Source: Bedellia somnulentella
Lineage: Eukaryota; Arthropoda; Insecta; Lepidoptera; Bedelliidae
DNA: 64,000 nucleotides
Direction of reading: 5' to 3'
Assembly: GCA_963576735.1 (NCBI GenBank)
Contig: OY755171.1
Span: 17,050,001-17,114,000 of the forward strand
Each line of letters begins with the position of its first letter. Positions within the stretch are counted from its first letter, which is position 1. Positions 46,689 through 58,160 of this stretch are shown one piece after another. The translations under genes and the position numbers were made by a program. Below the pieces are notes generated by a model that saw only the letters and a list, made by a program, of their open reading frames with translations, did no database searches and was not told the origin of the DNA.

Positions 46689-47682
46689 TTTTCTTTTATA
46701 GTACGAACAACAGTTGATAAAAATATGTTGATACTCTGTACTAATTTTTTTATTAAAGTAAAAAAATATACAATAAATCTAAAATAAAATAAACGCAGAA
46801 ATTGTCTTGGATCGTACAAAGTATTCATCGATAGTATGATGGAAAAATTGCTCCAATCTCACGGAATATCATCAATACCACATGAAAACTGTGCCATTAA
46901 GATCAAGTATATTACTTTACTGCAAGCATTGCCAATCTTAAAAGATGTGTATTTATGTACTTAATGTTTAACCTATAACGATATCAATTGCAGCCTACTT
47001 ATGGAAATTAGTTCGGCCTCGGAGATGCTCCGACGTATAATTTTAAACATTCGCGAGCTTTTGACGTTCACCTATTTATTATTACATGTGTTAAATTAAA
47101 TACGTGCGGTGCTTATTTCGTACAGTTAGCAGAATAGATAGCAAATGTATGTTGACGTAATTTGCAATTCAAGAAACCTAGACAATAACAATTTAACAAT
47201 TGAAAAAAAAATAATTTAAATACTAAGTGAAATTTATAGTGAAAATGCATAAACCATTTATCCAGCTAGCCTAGGTGTGCTATCAGTCTTGCTTTCCCAG
47301 GACATGTCCTGATTTTGGGGTGTCCTGGCCAGTCATGATTGTGGTGCGATGGTAGTCCAGTCTGAATTAATGCCATAAACACAAGTAAGCAAAAGTACTA
47401 TTTACACAAAAATATCACACAATAAATATCTCAATATCAATTACCCATCTACTCGTATTTGTTGATTAAAAACCTTTATTTAAACGTTATTTATAATCGC
47501 AATCGTTTGAATTGTTTAATCTATTAGACCACCTATGAACCATCTCCTAGCGTCAAAATAAGAAAATAGACTGTTCTACTATGAGAAACATAAAGGCTGT
47601 TCATGCTGACAGTACTTAGCTAGCAGTACTGCCGTTCCATACGGACTCATCATAATTTATGATGTTGCATATATATGTAGTT
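46689..47682. other. AT-rich stretch without genes
   Basis: A GGACATGTCCTG palindrome lies at 47299-47310. Nothing else recognised. Confidence 0.45.
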
Positions 47683-47940
47683 AACATACATACATACATA
47701 TACTCACGGCTATAAATCCCTAGAAGGGGTAGCCAGAGCTAAGGAATTAGAAATTCCTCAGCCACTTTTGGAAAGTTGTGGGGGAAAAGATGGTAAAATA
47801 AAGGTGTTGGTGATTTGGTTGAAGACCCCCAACCAAATCAACCAAAAATCCCTTAAAGCCCCCAATACCGTTAGTCGCCTCTTACTTACACCCACCGGAA
47901 GAAATGGGGAAGTGCTATTCTAAGCCGACACAACACAGCG
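47683..47940 (-). mobile_element. SINE-B copy
   Basis: Near-complete minus copy, ACATACATACATACATATAC start and AAGCCGACACAACACAGC end. Confidence 0.85.
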
Positions 47941-49395
47941 AATATGTAGTTAAGTGAACGAAATATTAATAAGTAACCTAGCAACTCAGAATTTAAAATG
48001 ACATTTAATTTTAGCTTGGTATTTTTGGGTTACTAAGTATTTTACTTAACCGTTGATTTGATTACAACTGAAATTTGACTACATTTTCTTATTCAGATCG
48101 AAGCAAGAGCTTTAAGTACTATGACAACCCATTGCTATATAAAATATTTTAAAGGCGAAAGCTAAGAGTATTTATGGTTGTATCTGAAACTTTAATGGTC
48201 AAATTTTATCATTTGATGTTCGATGCATCGAAAACTTTGAGGCAACTTTAAATTTAAACATCGAAACTGCTCCGTTTTATATTTAAAGCTTTGAAAATAA
48301 GATTAATGATTTGAGCCCCAAAAATAATTGTGTAAGACGATTACAATGGATTTAAATCCAAACTCAATCAATAAGTGGTCTTTATAATGGCATTTGCTAT
48401 TGTTATTTAATTAGGGCTAGGCTAGTTATTTTTTTATAAACATAACGGCTATTCGGGATTTGTCCATTTGGCCAATTCTGCAGACTCAACTGTATCAAAA
48501 TTGCAATAAGTTTGTACTAGGACGTTTTTTAAGAATTTTACTATTGTCATATTTTTTTTTATGTGTTGACAATGTGTTCAATGCAAAGAAACATAATTGA
48601 TACTACTTAGTGCAATTCAGTAAATATAATGTTATTTCAGTTCAACTTTTTTATTTAGTAATAAGACTATGATTCTTATCTTTATCGTTACACTATTTGT
48701 CGAAAAGCATTAGTGAAGCAGTCATAATCAGCAATTCGACAACCACACAGGTTTCCAAACATGATAGATGTACTCATTTTAAGACGCCGCTTTCCGCCTG
48801 TTGCAAATATAGATACAGCGTGCAATAAGGTGTGTACACACAACTATCACGAAAACAGCAAACATAACTATATAGGTTTGCTATTAAAAAAACTGATCTA
48901 TTTCTAATAAACGCATTTATTTTTTATCGAGCTCTGTTCTCAAAGTTAACAGTTTATGTTGAATAATATTATCTAGGTATTTAATATAGTTGAAGGTCTC
49001 GAATGTCTAGCAGTAAAAGTCATCAAAGTCATTCAGGGCAGGCTGTGATAAAAACTTTCATTGATAGCAACGACAGTTTCATAGTATAACTTGACGTGTA
49101 TATGTTTCCATCATGGTACTGAGATTTACGTCTATGGTATAACGTGGTATGAACAAGCCTTTAAGATCTCTCAGCGGTTTCATATGCAACACTATTATTA
49201 TTGACATAACCAAAGATTTAAATTATGATGTCGTGTAGTGTTGGCTGAGAAACGTTATATCCAATATGTTTTCGTGGGATCAATCAAGCAGAAAATCAAT
49301 CATCTTGAAGTATTTTAGTGGTAACTGGACTAAAAAGTTAAAGGGCTTAAGGATTTTGTTAACTAAATAAAATCTGTTATTTGGACTCTTTTAAC
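47941..49395. other. AT-rich stretch without genes
   Basis: Nothing recognised. Confidence 0.5.
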
Positions 49396-49399
49396 CCAT

Positions 49400-49500
49400 A
49401 CACATACTCACGCTATTATTTCCCATTGTGGTAGGCAGAGACTATCGATCGCCACTTTGTACGATCCTGGCAAACCTCTCTAACCTTCATACATTTTTAA
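49400..49500 (-). repeat. LINE-C 3' end, short
   Basis: ATACTCACGCTATTATTTCC to CGATCCTGGCAAACCTCTCT. The 75-codon plus frame beginning here is not a gene. Confidence 0.65.
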
Positions 49501-50040
49501 CTGGTTTTCCAAAACTCACGAACCAACTTTGTGCTAATATTTTTAGTGTGGGATATTCTAGATCTTACCAACATCATTTTAATACCCTGTCATATAAGAT
49601 AAAATATATTAATATCTTCTTAAGAAATATCAAGGTAATTGAGGAGATTTTTTAAATCTTAAAGCGTTAAAACAAATATGTCAATGTAATTTCAAACGAT
49701 AGTTAATTTACAATTTACATAAGTAAAAATTGACTAAAATAATTGCAAATTTCCGGTGTTTGAGGCCAAACTAGGATTTTAGATTAAGTTGATATCCTTC
49801 TGTTGCCAAAAAACGTAATTATTCATTTTAAATGCCAAAAAGAGTAGACGCTTATAGTGACTTATAATATAAATAAATAATTCTATACATCAAACATATG
49901 AAATTACTTTGTTCAAATATTGAAAACAAAATAACAAGTTCAACAAATATTATAAAAGCGTATAAGACTTATTTATTTGTTTTATATTACATCGCCCTTT
50001 TACTGCTGCTATAAACTATTTTAAAGGCGCGTTGGTTTTA
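49501..50040. other. AT-rich stretch without genes
   Basis: Nothing recognised. Confidence 0.5.
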
Positions 50041-50044
50041 AATA

Positions 50045-50430
50045 GTTTTAAAATTAACATTTCAATCATTCAGCCACTAGACATTTACTACCGGACATAG
50101 ACCCTCTAAACATTTTTACAACGACCGGTACTGCCCTACCCTCATCCATCGGCTTACCACAACTTTTACCAAATAGTCGGTCTACCTTATAGGAGACCTA
50201 CCCACATTGCGTCTTTCGGTATGTAGCCGCAAATCCAGAACCTTCGAGCCACAACGGCCGTCAGTTCTGCGTGCAATGAGTTTCGCTATTCTTTTGGCCA
50301 TGTCAGTAACCCCAGTTTTTCTACGGATCACCCCGTTTCGGATTGCTCTTTCAGTGACTCGGAACCTAGTGATAAGACCCATTGTTAAGGGCCACGTCTC
50401 TGTGCCATATGTCAAGACATACACATATTT
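50045..50430 (-). pseudogene. RTE-type LINE C-terminal fragment
   Basis: Read on minus: YVLTYGTETWPLTMGLITRF, RVTERAIRNGVIRRKTGVTD, MAKRIAKLIARRTDGRCGSK, then the R-N-V-G-R-S-P-x-R segment. After a stop, it continues VKVVVSRWMRVGQYRSL and a final W-x-x-L-C-P block. The Y-G-x-E-T-W and I-R-x-x-T-x-V-T-D motifs are the conserved C-terminal part of RTE-type LINE proteins. Stops and substitutions (R for W in IARRTDGR and others) make it non-functional. It abuts an unrelated LINE on the opposite strand at about 50430. Confidence 0.8.
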
Positions 50431-50431
50431 A

Positions 50432-50880
50432 TTGTCTAAAATAAGTATTCCTCACAACCCATATATGTCCCCACCAAGGGGTCGGGGCCTACCCTATATA
50501 GGGCAATTTAGTAAAGTTAGTGATAGGCATACTGTTAACACTCGAAATAAGGACAAACTTAACGTACCGAAGTGGAGACTTAATAAAGTAAGTAACTCCT
50601 TTATGGGACTATCCCTCAAAATGTTCAACAAAGTTCCTTCTGAGATATTGGAATTGCCTGTGGCATCTTTTAAAAAGGCAATTAAAGCCATGCTTTTAAA
50701 GAAATCTTATTACAGTGTTCAAGATTTTTTAAACGACAAGAACCCAACGCGCACATGACCGTGTCCGTAAAGCTATAAATCTTCCCTCGTTATTCCCAGG
50801 AATAATTGTCTGGTGAGGATTTTTCTTCTCACGTTATGTGATTGGTTTTTGTGATGGACAATTTAGTTTAATTATGTCAA
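50432..50880 (+). pseudogene. Second LINE, C-terminal fragment and 3' UTR
   Basis: Read forward: TVNTRNKDKLNVPKWRLNKV, SNSFMGLSLKMFNKVPSEIL, then KKAIKAMLLKKSYYSVQDFL and a stop at 50756-50758. The N-T-R-N-K ... L ... F-x-x-N-K-[IVL]-P ... K-K-x-Y-Y-x-x-x-[DE]-[FY] pattern is the usual end of a Jockey/CR1-type insect LINE protein. A 3' UTR follows to about 50880. The continuous 183-codon frame 50207-50758 is an accident: its first 75 codons are antisense to the RTE fragment. Confidence 0.75.
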
Positions 50881-51107
50881 ACTAGCGTTTGATTTGGTCG
50901 CATAGAAAATCTTTTATAAAGTAAAAATATGACCCAAAATTGTACAAACCATATTTTGAAAAAATGAAAAAATGTGAATGTAAAGAGTTTCTTTATTGCT
51001 TCTTCTCTTTACGAACACCTTCCGAAGCAACGGACTAATGATAAATTTAAAAAAATTGACGTTCAAAAAATGTTAGTTGTTAACTTAATTTTGAATAATA
51101 AACTTTT

Positions 51108-51397
51108 TGACTTTTTTTTTTTTTGACAATTTGGCCTTAGTCCACCACGCTCGCCAATTGCGGGTTGGCGGACTAACGACTACTTCGTAATAGTACCCGG
51201 GACCAACGGCTTAACGTGCCCTCCGAAGCACGGAATCATCTTAATTTTCGGATATTCAGGTGATTCAAGCCTGCAATATCCTTCCAGAGTAGGTTAAATC
51301 CTGCAAATTTAATTTGTAAGGTTACCACCCCCCGGGAATCGAGCCCGAGACCTCCGTACTTGAAACCAAGCGCTTAACCGCTAGACCACGGAGGCAG
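51108..51397 (-). mobile_element. SINE-E (tRNA-derived, poly(A))
   Basis: On minus: GCCTCCGTGGTCTAGCGGTT (box A), then GGGCTCGATTCCCGGGG (box B), a body of about 200 bp, and an A run (T run 51113-51124 on plus). This is a full-length copy. Confidence 0.85.
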
Positions 51398-52220
51398 TAA
51401 ATAAGTATAGATATCACTTAAAGCAAACTGCAAAAAACTAACTATGAGAAAATTCTATTTAGATCTTTAGAAACGTAATCATAAATCGTGTCATCTATGC
51501 GCATGCGCCTAGATGTCTATCAGTCCTTTTCTGCGAAGAGACAAATTATAGTTGTGAGTTCCGGACGAAATATTTTGTAATACATCTTTACATAATTACT
51601 ATCGTTCGTTGACATTCTGAGATTAATCTTGGATAATTAAGCAGTTTATCAGACCATACTGCACATAACATCATCGTAACAAACACATCACGAATGTCAA
51701 CAGCGGAACATATGCTTTCCGATAAAGAAGAAGATAAATTAGTTTACTAGAGCAGCTTTCTCAAGTTTAAAGACATTCTTCTGGATTGTAGTGAAATAAT
51801 CAATACCTTAGTATAAACATTCAATATTAAACTTATCTCCGAAAATATATTATGTAACTCAATGATAACAAACTATAATAAATATAATCAGCAAATTGCA
51901 TCGCATCAATCACGTATCAAATTAAAGGGCCCTAAAGGCCTTAGTCCTACAATATTCTCAGGATGGTTGAGGTTGTGCTATTCAAAGTTGACACAAGAAA
52001 GTGATTCAAAATATGATCGCAGTCAATAAGTCTAATTACGTTGTCTCAAATATGTAAATCGAGCAACCGAAGAAAGTGCAAACAGGTTTGACGGGAAAAC
52101 AATCTAGACCAGCTTTATTCACTTTCGCTCGATATTTCGAAAATAATGACGTATAAGTCTGATCGGAATTTGGCCACATCCGAATACCCGTAAAGTGCAA
52201 ACATGTTTCTTTTTCATTAT
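51398..52220. other. AT-rich stretch without genes
   Basis: Nothing recognised. Confidence 0.5.
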
Positions 52221-52224
52221 ACTC

Positions 52225-52375
52225 AACTCAAACGTTCACGCTGCATATCCCCGAAGGGGATGGCTGATGTACTAAAACTTCTGAATATCACGTGACATTG
52301 TCACCTAGTGTTCAGCGTAACCACGTTTTGCTTGGAAAGTGTACTCACGTGATAGAGCGCAAGCCTATCATTTTC
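52225..52375 (-). repeat. SINE-A, lacking the tRNA head
   Basis: CAAACGTTCACGCTGCATAT to ACTCACGTGATAGAGCGCAA. Confidence 0.75.
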
Positions 52376-52559
52376 ATATCAACGATGTTACCTTTCTTCA
52401 ATTGAAGTTATGTTCCCGAATAAACCACTCGCATTTACAGAAGTAACCAATAAAGCCTTTACTGAAAATACTGCCTACACCGTACTAAAAACACCGTTTT
52501 ATCATGCAAACCTAGTGACGATGATTATATGATTTATAAAGTAAGTCATCAGGTCTACA

Positions 52560-52752
52560 GACGTGATATTAGCCGGGACCGACCGCTCAAAACAAGCAAT
52601 CATCTTAATTTTAGAAAACCAAGTTTTTTTCATTCAGGCCTTAAATATCCTCACTAATCTTACAAATTGTATTTTGTATTTACCCACTTAGAGTCGAACC
52701 AGAGATCTCGATCATAAGCTGTACGCTCCACGGCTAGACCACGGAGCAAAGA
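52560..52752 (-). repeat. SINE-E copy, diverged
   Basis: On minus: CTCCGTGGTCTAGCCGTGGA, the box B-like TCTGGTTCGACTC, then the CAATCATCTTAATTTTAG block seen in 51108-51397. A shorter remnant with CATCTTAATTTTAATAAG is at 53765-53830. Confidence 0.65.
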
Positions 52753-52994
52753 AAGGGTAATTACGAAGTTTACGTTACAGTAATAGTACTTAATATCGAT
52801 ACTATTAATAAAACTTGACCCAAAATATACATTGCTACATTTCAATTCGTATTTTTTAATGTACTACTATGAGAATAATAATTTAAGAATGATTGATTGT
52901 TATAGCTAATAGCACAGTTTTAGATGATCTAATTTTATGAGCTTTCGAACGCCTACCCTTTCTTTTACTATATGTATGTAATAATTTCTTATAA

Positions 52995-53225
52995 CTTTGA
53001 CAAAAAACTTAACGTTTACGCCATAGAGCCTCTATGGCGAGGCAGTGGTACTAATACTTTTGATTATAAAGTGTACTTTTGTCACCTGCCGTTCAAAGTA
53101 CTCACGTTTTGCTTTAGCAGTGTATACTCACAATCAGGAGCAGGCCTATCATCCTTTGAACGTAACTAATTACAACTCAGTTGGTGGTTTTCCTCATGAT
53201 ATTTCTCTCACCATTACCACCCTCA
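52995..53225 (-). repeat. SINE-A copy, diverged
   Basis: AACGTTTACGCCATAGAGCC, CACCTGCCGTTCAAAGTACT, ACTCACAATCAGGAGCAGGC and TTTTCCTCATGATATTTCTC keep SINE-A order. Two short plus frames over it are shadows. Confidence 0.6.
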
Positions 53226-53324
53226 ATAAATTAATCCCACATTATTGGGAGTAATCACGAAAAATAATTGAAAATTAAATAATTATTGTTGATGGGTTTA
53301 ACTAAATCGTCTAGTAAGTACTCG

Positions 53325-53415
53325 TAGTTTAAAGGTCTCAGTACACATTTTTTCCTCAAATGATACCCACAAAATGAGATGGTGAAGTGCTATTCTAAGA
53401 TTGCACTAAAAACTA
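53325..53415 (-). repeat. SINE-B 5' scrap
   Basis: GATACCCACAAAATGAGATG and AAGTGCTATTCTAAGATTGC. Confidence 0.4.
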
Positions 53416-54165
53416 TAAAATTCTCATAACTAGTCGTTTCTCGGTTTAGAAAACTAATTTCTAAGCCTTGATTATAGGAAATGTAATCTTGATAGAGCCT
53501 AGTTGTAGGAAAAGTTGATACGGCGTAGAAAACTGATAAGTGGTTCGATGAATGTATTAGCAGTATTTATGAGATCAAACCACCTTTTATTACTCGATAT
53601 TTCCCCTTTGTTGTCTTAAGACTCGCCATCTGCTCTAAGCTAATAGTATTTCCAAATTAAAAAAAAATGTAATTTTTTTTGAAGATCTGACTACCACTTT
53701 TCGCAGATATTACAGCTAAGAATATATTGGCTTACCCTGTACAGTGTAAAGGGTTATTCGGCAATAGACCACCGGTCTGGTCCGATTTCTTCGTCGACTG
53801 AGAAAACATCTTAATTTTAATAAGTAGGTTTGTTCAACGTGATAAAATGATAATTATTAAAATGGGATATCCCATAGACGAAAAAACCAAAATCCTGCTA
53901 GTCGTGAGCTAATTACAAACCGGTGCTGACTAAGTATCAAATGATATAAGTAAAGTTGTATACAATAGTAGGGCCGATAACCGAGACTTAGGCTGGTCAA
54001 GGCTATATTTGCAGGCGTAAACGAAAGTACAGCGAATTTGCCCCGGATCTCGACACGTCATTTAGTGTTCGCAACTGCGGTTACTGCTATGTAATGAAAC
54101 TTTCTCTTCTTGAATGCACTCCTTGCAGGATCTTAAAAAAAATAAAAGCACTGCATATGTAGTGG
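53416..54165. other. Stretch without genes
   Basis: Apart from the SINE-E scrap at 53765-53830, nothing recognised. Confidence 0.45.
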
Positions 54166-54178
54166 CAATTAATATAAA

Positions 54179-54347
54179 CACTACTTAAACGTATAAAAGA
54201 AATAAAGGATAGAAGAATTTCGCGCTGGCAGCCATTGACACGGTAGCTCAATTGGCAGAGCGTCGGGGCGTATACCCGAGGTCGCGGGTTCGATTCCCGC
54301 CTGTGTCGAAGTTTTTCTTTCCTTTATTCATTCTTTATTTATTAGTT
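54179..54347 (+). mobile_element. tRNA-cored foldback retroposon, longest copy
   Basis: 169 bp flanked by an exact 11-bp duplication ATTAATATAAA (54168-54178 and 54348-54358). Order: short leader, a left arm near 54200-54222 (AAATAAAGGATAGAAG), the tRNA-like sequence 54237-54308, then a right arm TCTTTCCTTTATTCATTC (54316-54333), roughly the reverse complement of the left. Right-arm sequence is shared with 28617-28715 and 31286-31410. Confidence 0.7.
54237..54308 (+). tRNA. tRNA-like cloverleaf (probable SINE core, not a working tRNA)
   Basis: Folds as a tRNA: 7-bp acceptor stem (GACACGG with CTGTGTC, one G-T pair), D arm GCTCAATTGGCAGAGC, anticodon stem TCGGG/CCCGA, and T arm GCGGGTTCGATTCCCGC. 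The anticodon position reads GTA (Tyr), but the base before it is C rather than the nearly invariant T33. Eukaryotic Tyr tRNAs also normally have an intron, which is missing here. Boxes A and B are intact, so polymerase III transcription is possible. Its place inside a target-duplicated element argues for a retroposon core. Confidence 0.5.
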
Positions 54348-54358
54348 ATTAATATAAA

Positions 54359-54582
54359 ACTCGCATTTTGTGATAACAGCCATTGAATAAGTCTTTCTAT
54401 GCATGGATGACACTTTTGAATGAAATAGATAATGTCATTAGAACGGCCAGATAAAAATAATTTAAAGTATTGATCCGTATAAATGAAGATCGACAGTTTT
54501 GCCAGGGTTGCGCAAATCGCTAAATAATATAAAATTTAATTTGCCTTTTATCGATTTTTACTTACATCAATATACCTGCAGA
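54359..54582. other. Short stretch without features
   Basis: Nothing recognised. Confidence 0.5.
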
Positions 54583-54714
54583 GCAAGCACGAGCACTATT
54601 TTATCGACACGATAACGGTTAGAATGAGATGGCAGTATACGATACTAATTAAGTGCGTAAGAGATGGCTGCTTTATCCCACGCGATAACTAGTTTAAACA
54701 CGGCTCGTGCTTGC
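54583..54714 (+). mobile_element. MITE-P copy, best preserved
   Basis: 132 bp with perfect 12-bp inverted ends GCAAGCACGAGC and GCTCGTGCTTGC. It carries TATTTTATCGACACGATAAC, ATGGCAGTATACGATACTAA and CACGCGATAACTAG. Confidence 0.85.
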
Positions 54715-54871
54715 CCTTCTGTGCCATTAGTTCGCATTAGGGTAAGGAGAGAATGGGCATAAATTAACAAACATTGTAAATATTGAATTAAATATTTCCT
54801 TTTCTTTCGATAAAGCTAATAGAGTTCGAATTACAACAACTACGCTCATTTATCAAACATTAGCAGTTATA

Positions 54872-55060
54872 GCATACATACATACATACTCACGCCATTA
54901 ATTCCCATTGGGGTAGGCAGAGACTTTTGATCGCCACTTCGTACGATCCTGACAAACCTCTCTAGCTTCGTTTACATCCATCAATCTTTTCATACATGCT
55001 CTTTTATTCTTCATACTTCGGACGCCAGCCTTTCTGAGCGCACTCTCAATATAGCACTAG
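54872..55060 (-). mobile_element. LINE-C 3' end
   Basis: (CATA)n, then ACTCACGCCATTAATTCCCA and TTGGGGTAGGCAGAGACTTT, to TTCGGACGCCAGCC and GAGCGCACTCTCAA. Confidence 0.8.
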
Positions 55061-55317
55061 AACAAATAAAAAGATACTGACTCCAATGGCATTATTAACG
55101 TCACGTTAACTTTTCTTGATTTGACAATGGTTGAAGGTTGTGTCGTGTATTGATATCAGAGCAGCTTGTTGCGGTATGGCAAATACTATCACACTTTCTA
55201 AGTATGTCAGTTCAGTATCATTGATAGGGTCAGGGTTGTTTTTTTTAACATATAAATACTTATGCTGCTAAAATAGACGTGATAGCTATTGAGCTATTAC
55301 GTATTATTATTATATTT

Positions 55318-55682
55318 ACCCATTGGGGTAGAACACCGGTTAACGTGCAAGCGACTAGAGTTCAAATCCCGGGTCGGGCCTACACCAATTTGTCTTTTCT
55401 AAAGACATATGTGTGGTTAATTTATCATGGTTGTTAACGGTGAGGGAAAACATCGTGAGGAAACCCACATGGCTGAGTTGTACTTGGTCATGTGACAGTG
55501 TATTCGTACAAAACGGCGATAGGCCTGCCCCCTATCACGCGAGTACACTGTCCATGCAAAACGTGGGTACTCTGAACACCAGATGTCAAATTCGTGTGAT
55601 GTTCAGAAGTATTAGTATCTCTGCCAACCCCTTCGGGGATATTCGGCGTGAACGTTTATGTTTATATTATGTTTATGTTTAT
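55318..55682 (+). mobile_element. SINE-A, full length
   Basis: Head CCCATTGGGGTAGAACACC and GTTCAAATCCCGGGTCGGG, full body, GTGAACGTTTATGTTTATA tail. The 97-codon frame at 55413 is a shadow. Confidence 0.85.
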
Positions 55683-55699
55683 TATGATTCAATAAATGC

Positions 55700-55835
55700 A
55701 TTCTAAGCCGTGTGGTGCCGGCTTAGAATGTCACTAACCCTTTCTAATCTAAAAAAGCTAAAACCTATAGTCGCCTCGCCACCACTCGCGGAAAGAAATG
55801 CGTTAGTGCGATTCTAAACCGAAATTACACAGTAC
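55700..55835. repeat. Two SINE-B ends facing each other
   Basis: A plus-strand 5' end (AAGCCGTGTGGTGCCGGCTT) is followed about 40 bp later by a minus-strand 5' end (AACCTATAGTCGCCTCG, then GATTCTAAACCGAAATTACA). The middles are lost, so the pair makes a small inverted repeat. Confidence 0.5.
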
Positions 55836-56395
55836 GCATATGGTTATATAAACTAACTAATCAGTTACAAGTTACAGAGAGGTCAGTTGGACCACGATTA
55901 CTGTAACTATTTATCTTGGGTGAAAGGCACATATGGCCTAAGATAAAGTATTAGACTGTAGCTGTCATGTATTAGGGCACACGTGTGGACTGTTTTGAAT
56001 ATTAAAAGGCTAAGTATGTGTGATTGTGCGTTCTAGATTATGTCATTGTTGAATGTGGTTTTTGCTATATAGAAAGGACTGCCAAATTAAATATATTCTT
56101 TTATAAATAACTTGGTCACTTGGTCTCTGTGGTATCATGGAAATGACGCATTTTATAAATTGACACTTAGTACATCTAGAAATTCTTTATTATTTTTGGT
56201 GGACACTACACTACACAGAAGAGCAATGATTAGTGTAGTGGGCACCAAACACCACACTTATGATAAGATTAAGATGCATGCTGACAAATTATAAGTACCC
56301 TAAAGCTACTGACGATATTCCCAAAAATGTTGGTAATTATAATAAGTCTAAAAGTATTCCCCCAATTTTAATTCTAAAAGTATTCTTTTAGATAT
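55836..56395. other. AT-rich stretch without genes
   Basis: Nothing recognised. Confidence 0.5.
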
Positions 56396-56397
56396 TA

Positions 56398-56552
56398 GGC
56401 GATAGGCCTGCCCCCTATCACGTGAGTACACTGTCTAAGCAAAACGTGGGTACCTTCTCTGGAAACTAGATGGCGCTTGCTATGTGAGTTCAGGAGTATT
56501 GGTACCTCTGCCAACCCCTTCGGGGATAAACGGCGTGAACGTTTATGTTTAT
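56398..56552 (+). mobile_element. SINE-A, variant subfamily, 5'-truncated
   Basis: GGCGATAGGCCTGCCCCCTA, then the variant core TCTGGAAACTAGATGGCGCT and ATGTGAGTTCAGGAGTATT. The GTGAACGTTTATGTTTATG tail follows. Same variant as 63135-63516. Confidence 0.8.
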
Positions 56553-57540
56553 GTTATTCTTTTTAATATTAAATATGTTTTCGAAATAGTAGTTTCGTAC
56601 GATTTTTTTAACGAACATACATAGTCACTTTTTTTCATAGCATGTGTTTTCATAGGCATACTCGTATATTATATATATTCACGCCATTTAACCCCTTTGA
56701 GCTATGCATCTTGCAAAATCTGATGACTATTAAAGATAGTAATCAGATATATATTTATAGATATCATAGTAATCAAAAAATATTTCGCACATATTATTCC
56801 ATGATTTTTTATCATTTCCTCAAACATTAAAACTATCAGACAAGTTATATCAATCGTATCAATATAATCCATAGCAATCAAGCTAAGACATTTATTGATT
56901 GTAAAGATTAACACGAACTATTTCAAATGCTAGAACAATGCATTCTTAAACTTGTTTACTTGCTCAGCTCAATAAGATCGAAGTCGTAGTTCATGCATGG
57001 TGTCCATGATGTACGAGAATTAAGAGAACCGCAAACCGAGTCCTTATTAGAAAAGCTAGTGTTGGGCTCTAACCGGGCAATCTCCGGGTACGTTTATAAA
57101 TTAAATAAGAAAATTATTCTAGTTTGGTTAGGATTTTGCAGGTCGAATCAACTAATAACCAATAATGAATAAATATATAAGATGCATCTGCGGTTCAATG
57201 AGCACGTGTGCTAGTGAATAAAGTTTAGATAATGAGAGAGTTTAGATAGATGATCAAGAATAGAAATTTAATTGATAGAGTTTAGCCGTTTAGTAAGTAT
57301 TTTTAATAAAACCGGCTGTGATAACTAAAACAAGGACATAATATACCACAATTATTTAAACTTAAATTTAAATTACTTTATTATGTATGCAGGTAATTAT
57401 TTTATTGTTAGGTAAATTATTAAATGAATTACCAATAAAATTCAAGACGAATTGTCTAATGTAGCAATTTTTTTCTTAATTCTACCGTTGCCCAATGTAA
57501 TGTCTTGAATAAGATAATATAGTGGACGCCAAGACCAACT
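56553..57540. other. AT-rich stretch without genes
   Basis: No supported feature. Short frames on both strands at 56642-56914 are incidental. Confidence 0.5.
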
Positions 57541-57544
57541 TTAG

Positions 57545-57622
57545 CAAGAAGTCATATACTCACTCACAGCTTTAGAATTTTAAAAAGTCTTAGCCACTTT
57601 TGGAGGTTGAGTGAGTTGAGAT
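57545..57622 (-). repeat. SINE-B 3' fragment
   Basis: CATATACTCACTCACAGCTT and TTAGCCACTTTTGGAGGTTG. Confidence 0.55.
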
Positions 57623-57716
57623 GAGTCGAACTGTAATTACCAAATGATGTTATTGATTACACAAAAAATTGAATAAAGTTTTTGTTTTTCTTGCCACAAA
57701 TTATATTCAAATATCA

Positions 57717-57720
57717 TTAA
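57717..57720. other. TTAA target site, left
   Basis: TTAA directly before the left inverted repeat. Its partner is at 61850-61853. Confidence 0.8.
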
Positions 57721-57880
57721 GGGTCATTTTCATTTTGTGTGTAAAAAGGGTCAAGTTATTAAATATTACTTTTTGCTTCCATAACTGGTAGTGGGTGTTC
57801 CGTTATGTATCCCAATGTTAGTTTCAGAGCTTAACTGCCGATTTTAAGCCGAAAAACCCCTCCCGAAAATAATTGCGCGC

Positions 57881-57945
57881 CACGTGCTTGACCATTCATA
57901 CACGTCTTTGACTAAGTATGAAAAACCGATGACCATGTGCATGAC
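57881..57945 (+). promoter_or_regulatory. Left subterminal motif cluster (CACGTSYTTGAC)
   Basis: CACGTGCTTGAC at 57881-57892 and CACGTCTTTGAC at 57901-57912, with a weaker CATGTGCATGAC at 57934-57945. Spaced at about 20 and 33 bp. Similar copies lie near the right end. Probable transposase-binding sites, by analogy with other transposons that carry repeated subterminal motifs. Confidence 0.65.
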
Positions 57946-58160
57946 AATCTACACGTTTATGAGTAAACATGTTTTCATCAAGGTTTTTAACTTATTAACT
58001 TTTATATTTTATACACCTAGCTCTACATTAAAGGTTAATAAAAACACTTATATTGCAATACAGTATTTATTATATCAATTTAAGAAATTAAACAAAAATC
58101 TTCTCACAGAACAAAAACTTAAACTTCTCAACATAATTGACAAACATTCAACTACACTTT
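57946..58160. other. Transposon interior, left, non-coding
   Basis: AT-rich. A plus-strand frame at 57884-58165 overlaps the motif cluster and has no domain, so it is not called. Confidence 0.5.

Noticed and set aside
47295..47345. GGACATGTCCTG palindromes as a transposon end
   Set aside because: No matching opposite end or second copy in the window.
54237..54308. Functional tRNA-Tyr gene
   Set aside because: C instead of T before the anticodon, no intron, and location inside an element with target duplications. Kept only as tRNA-like.
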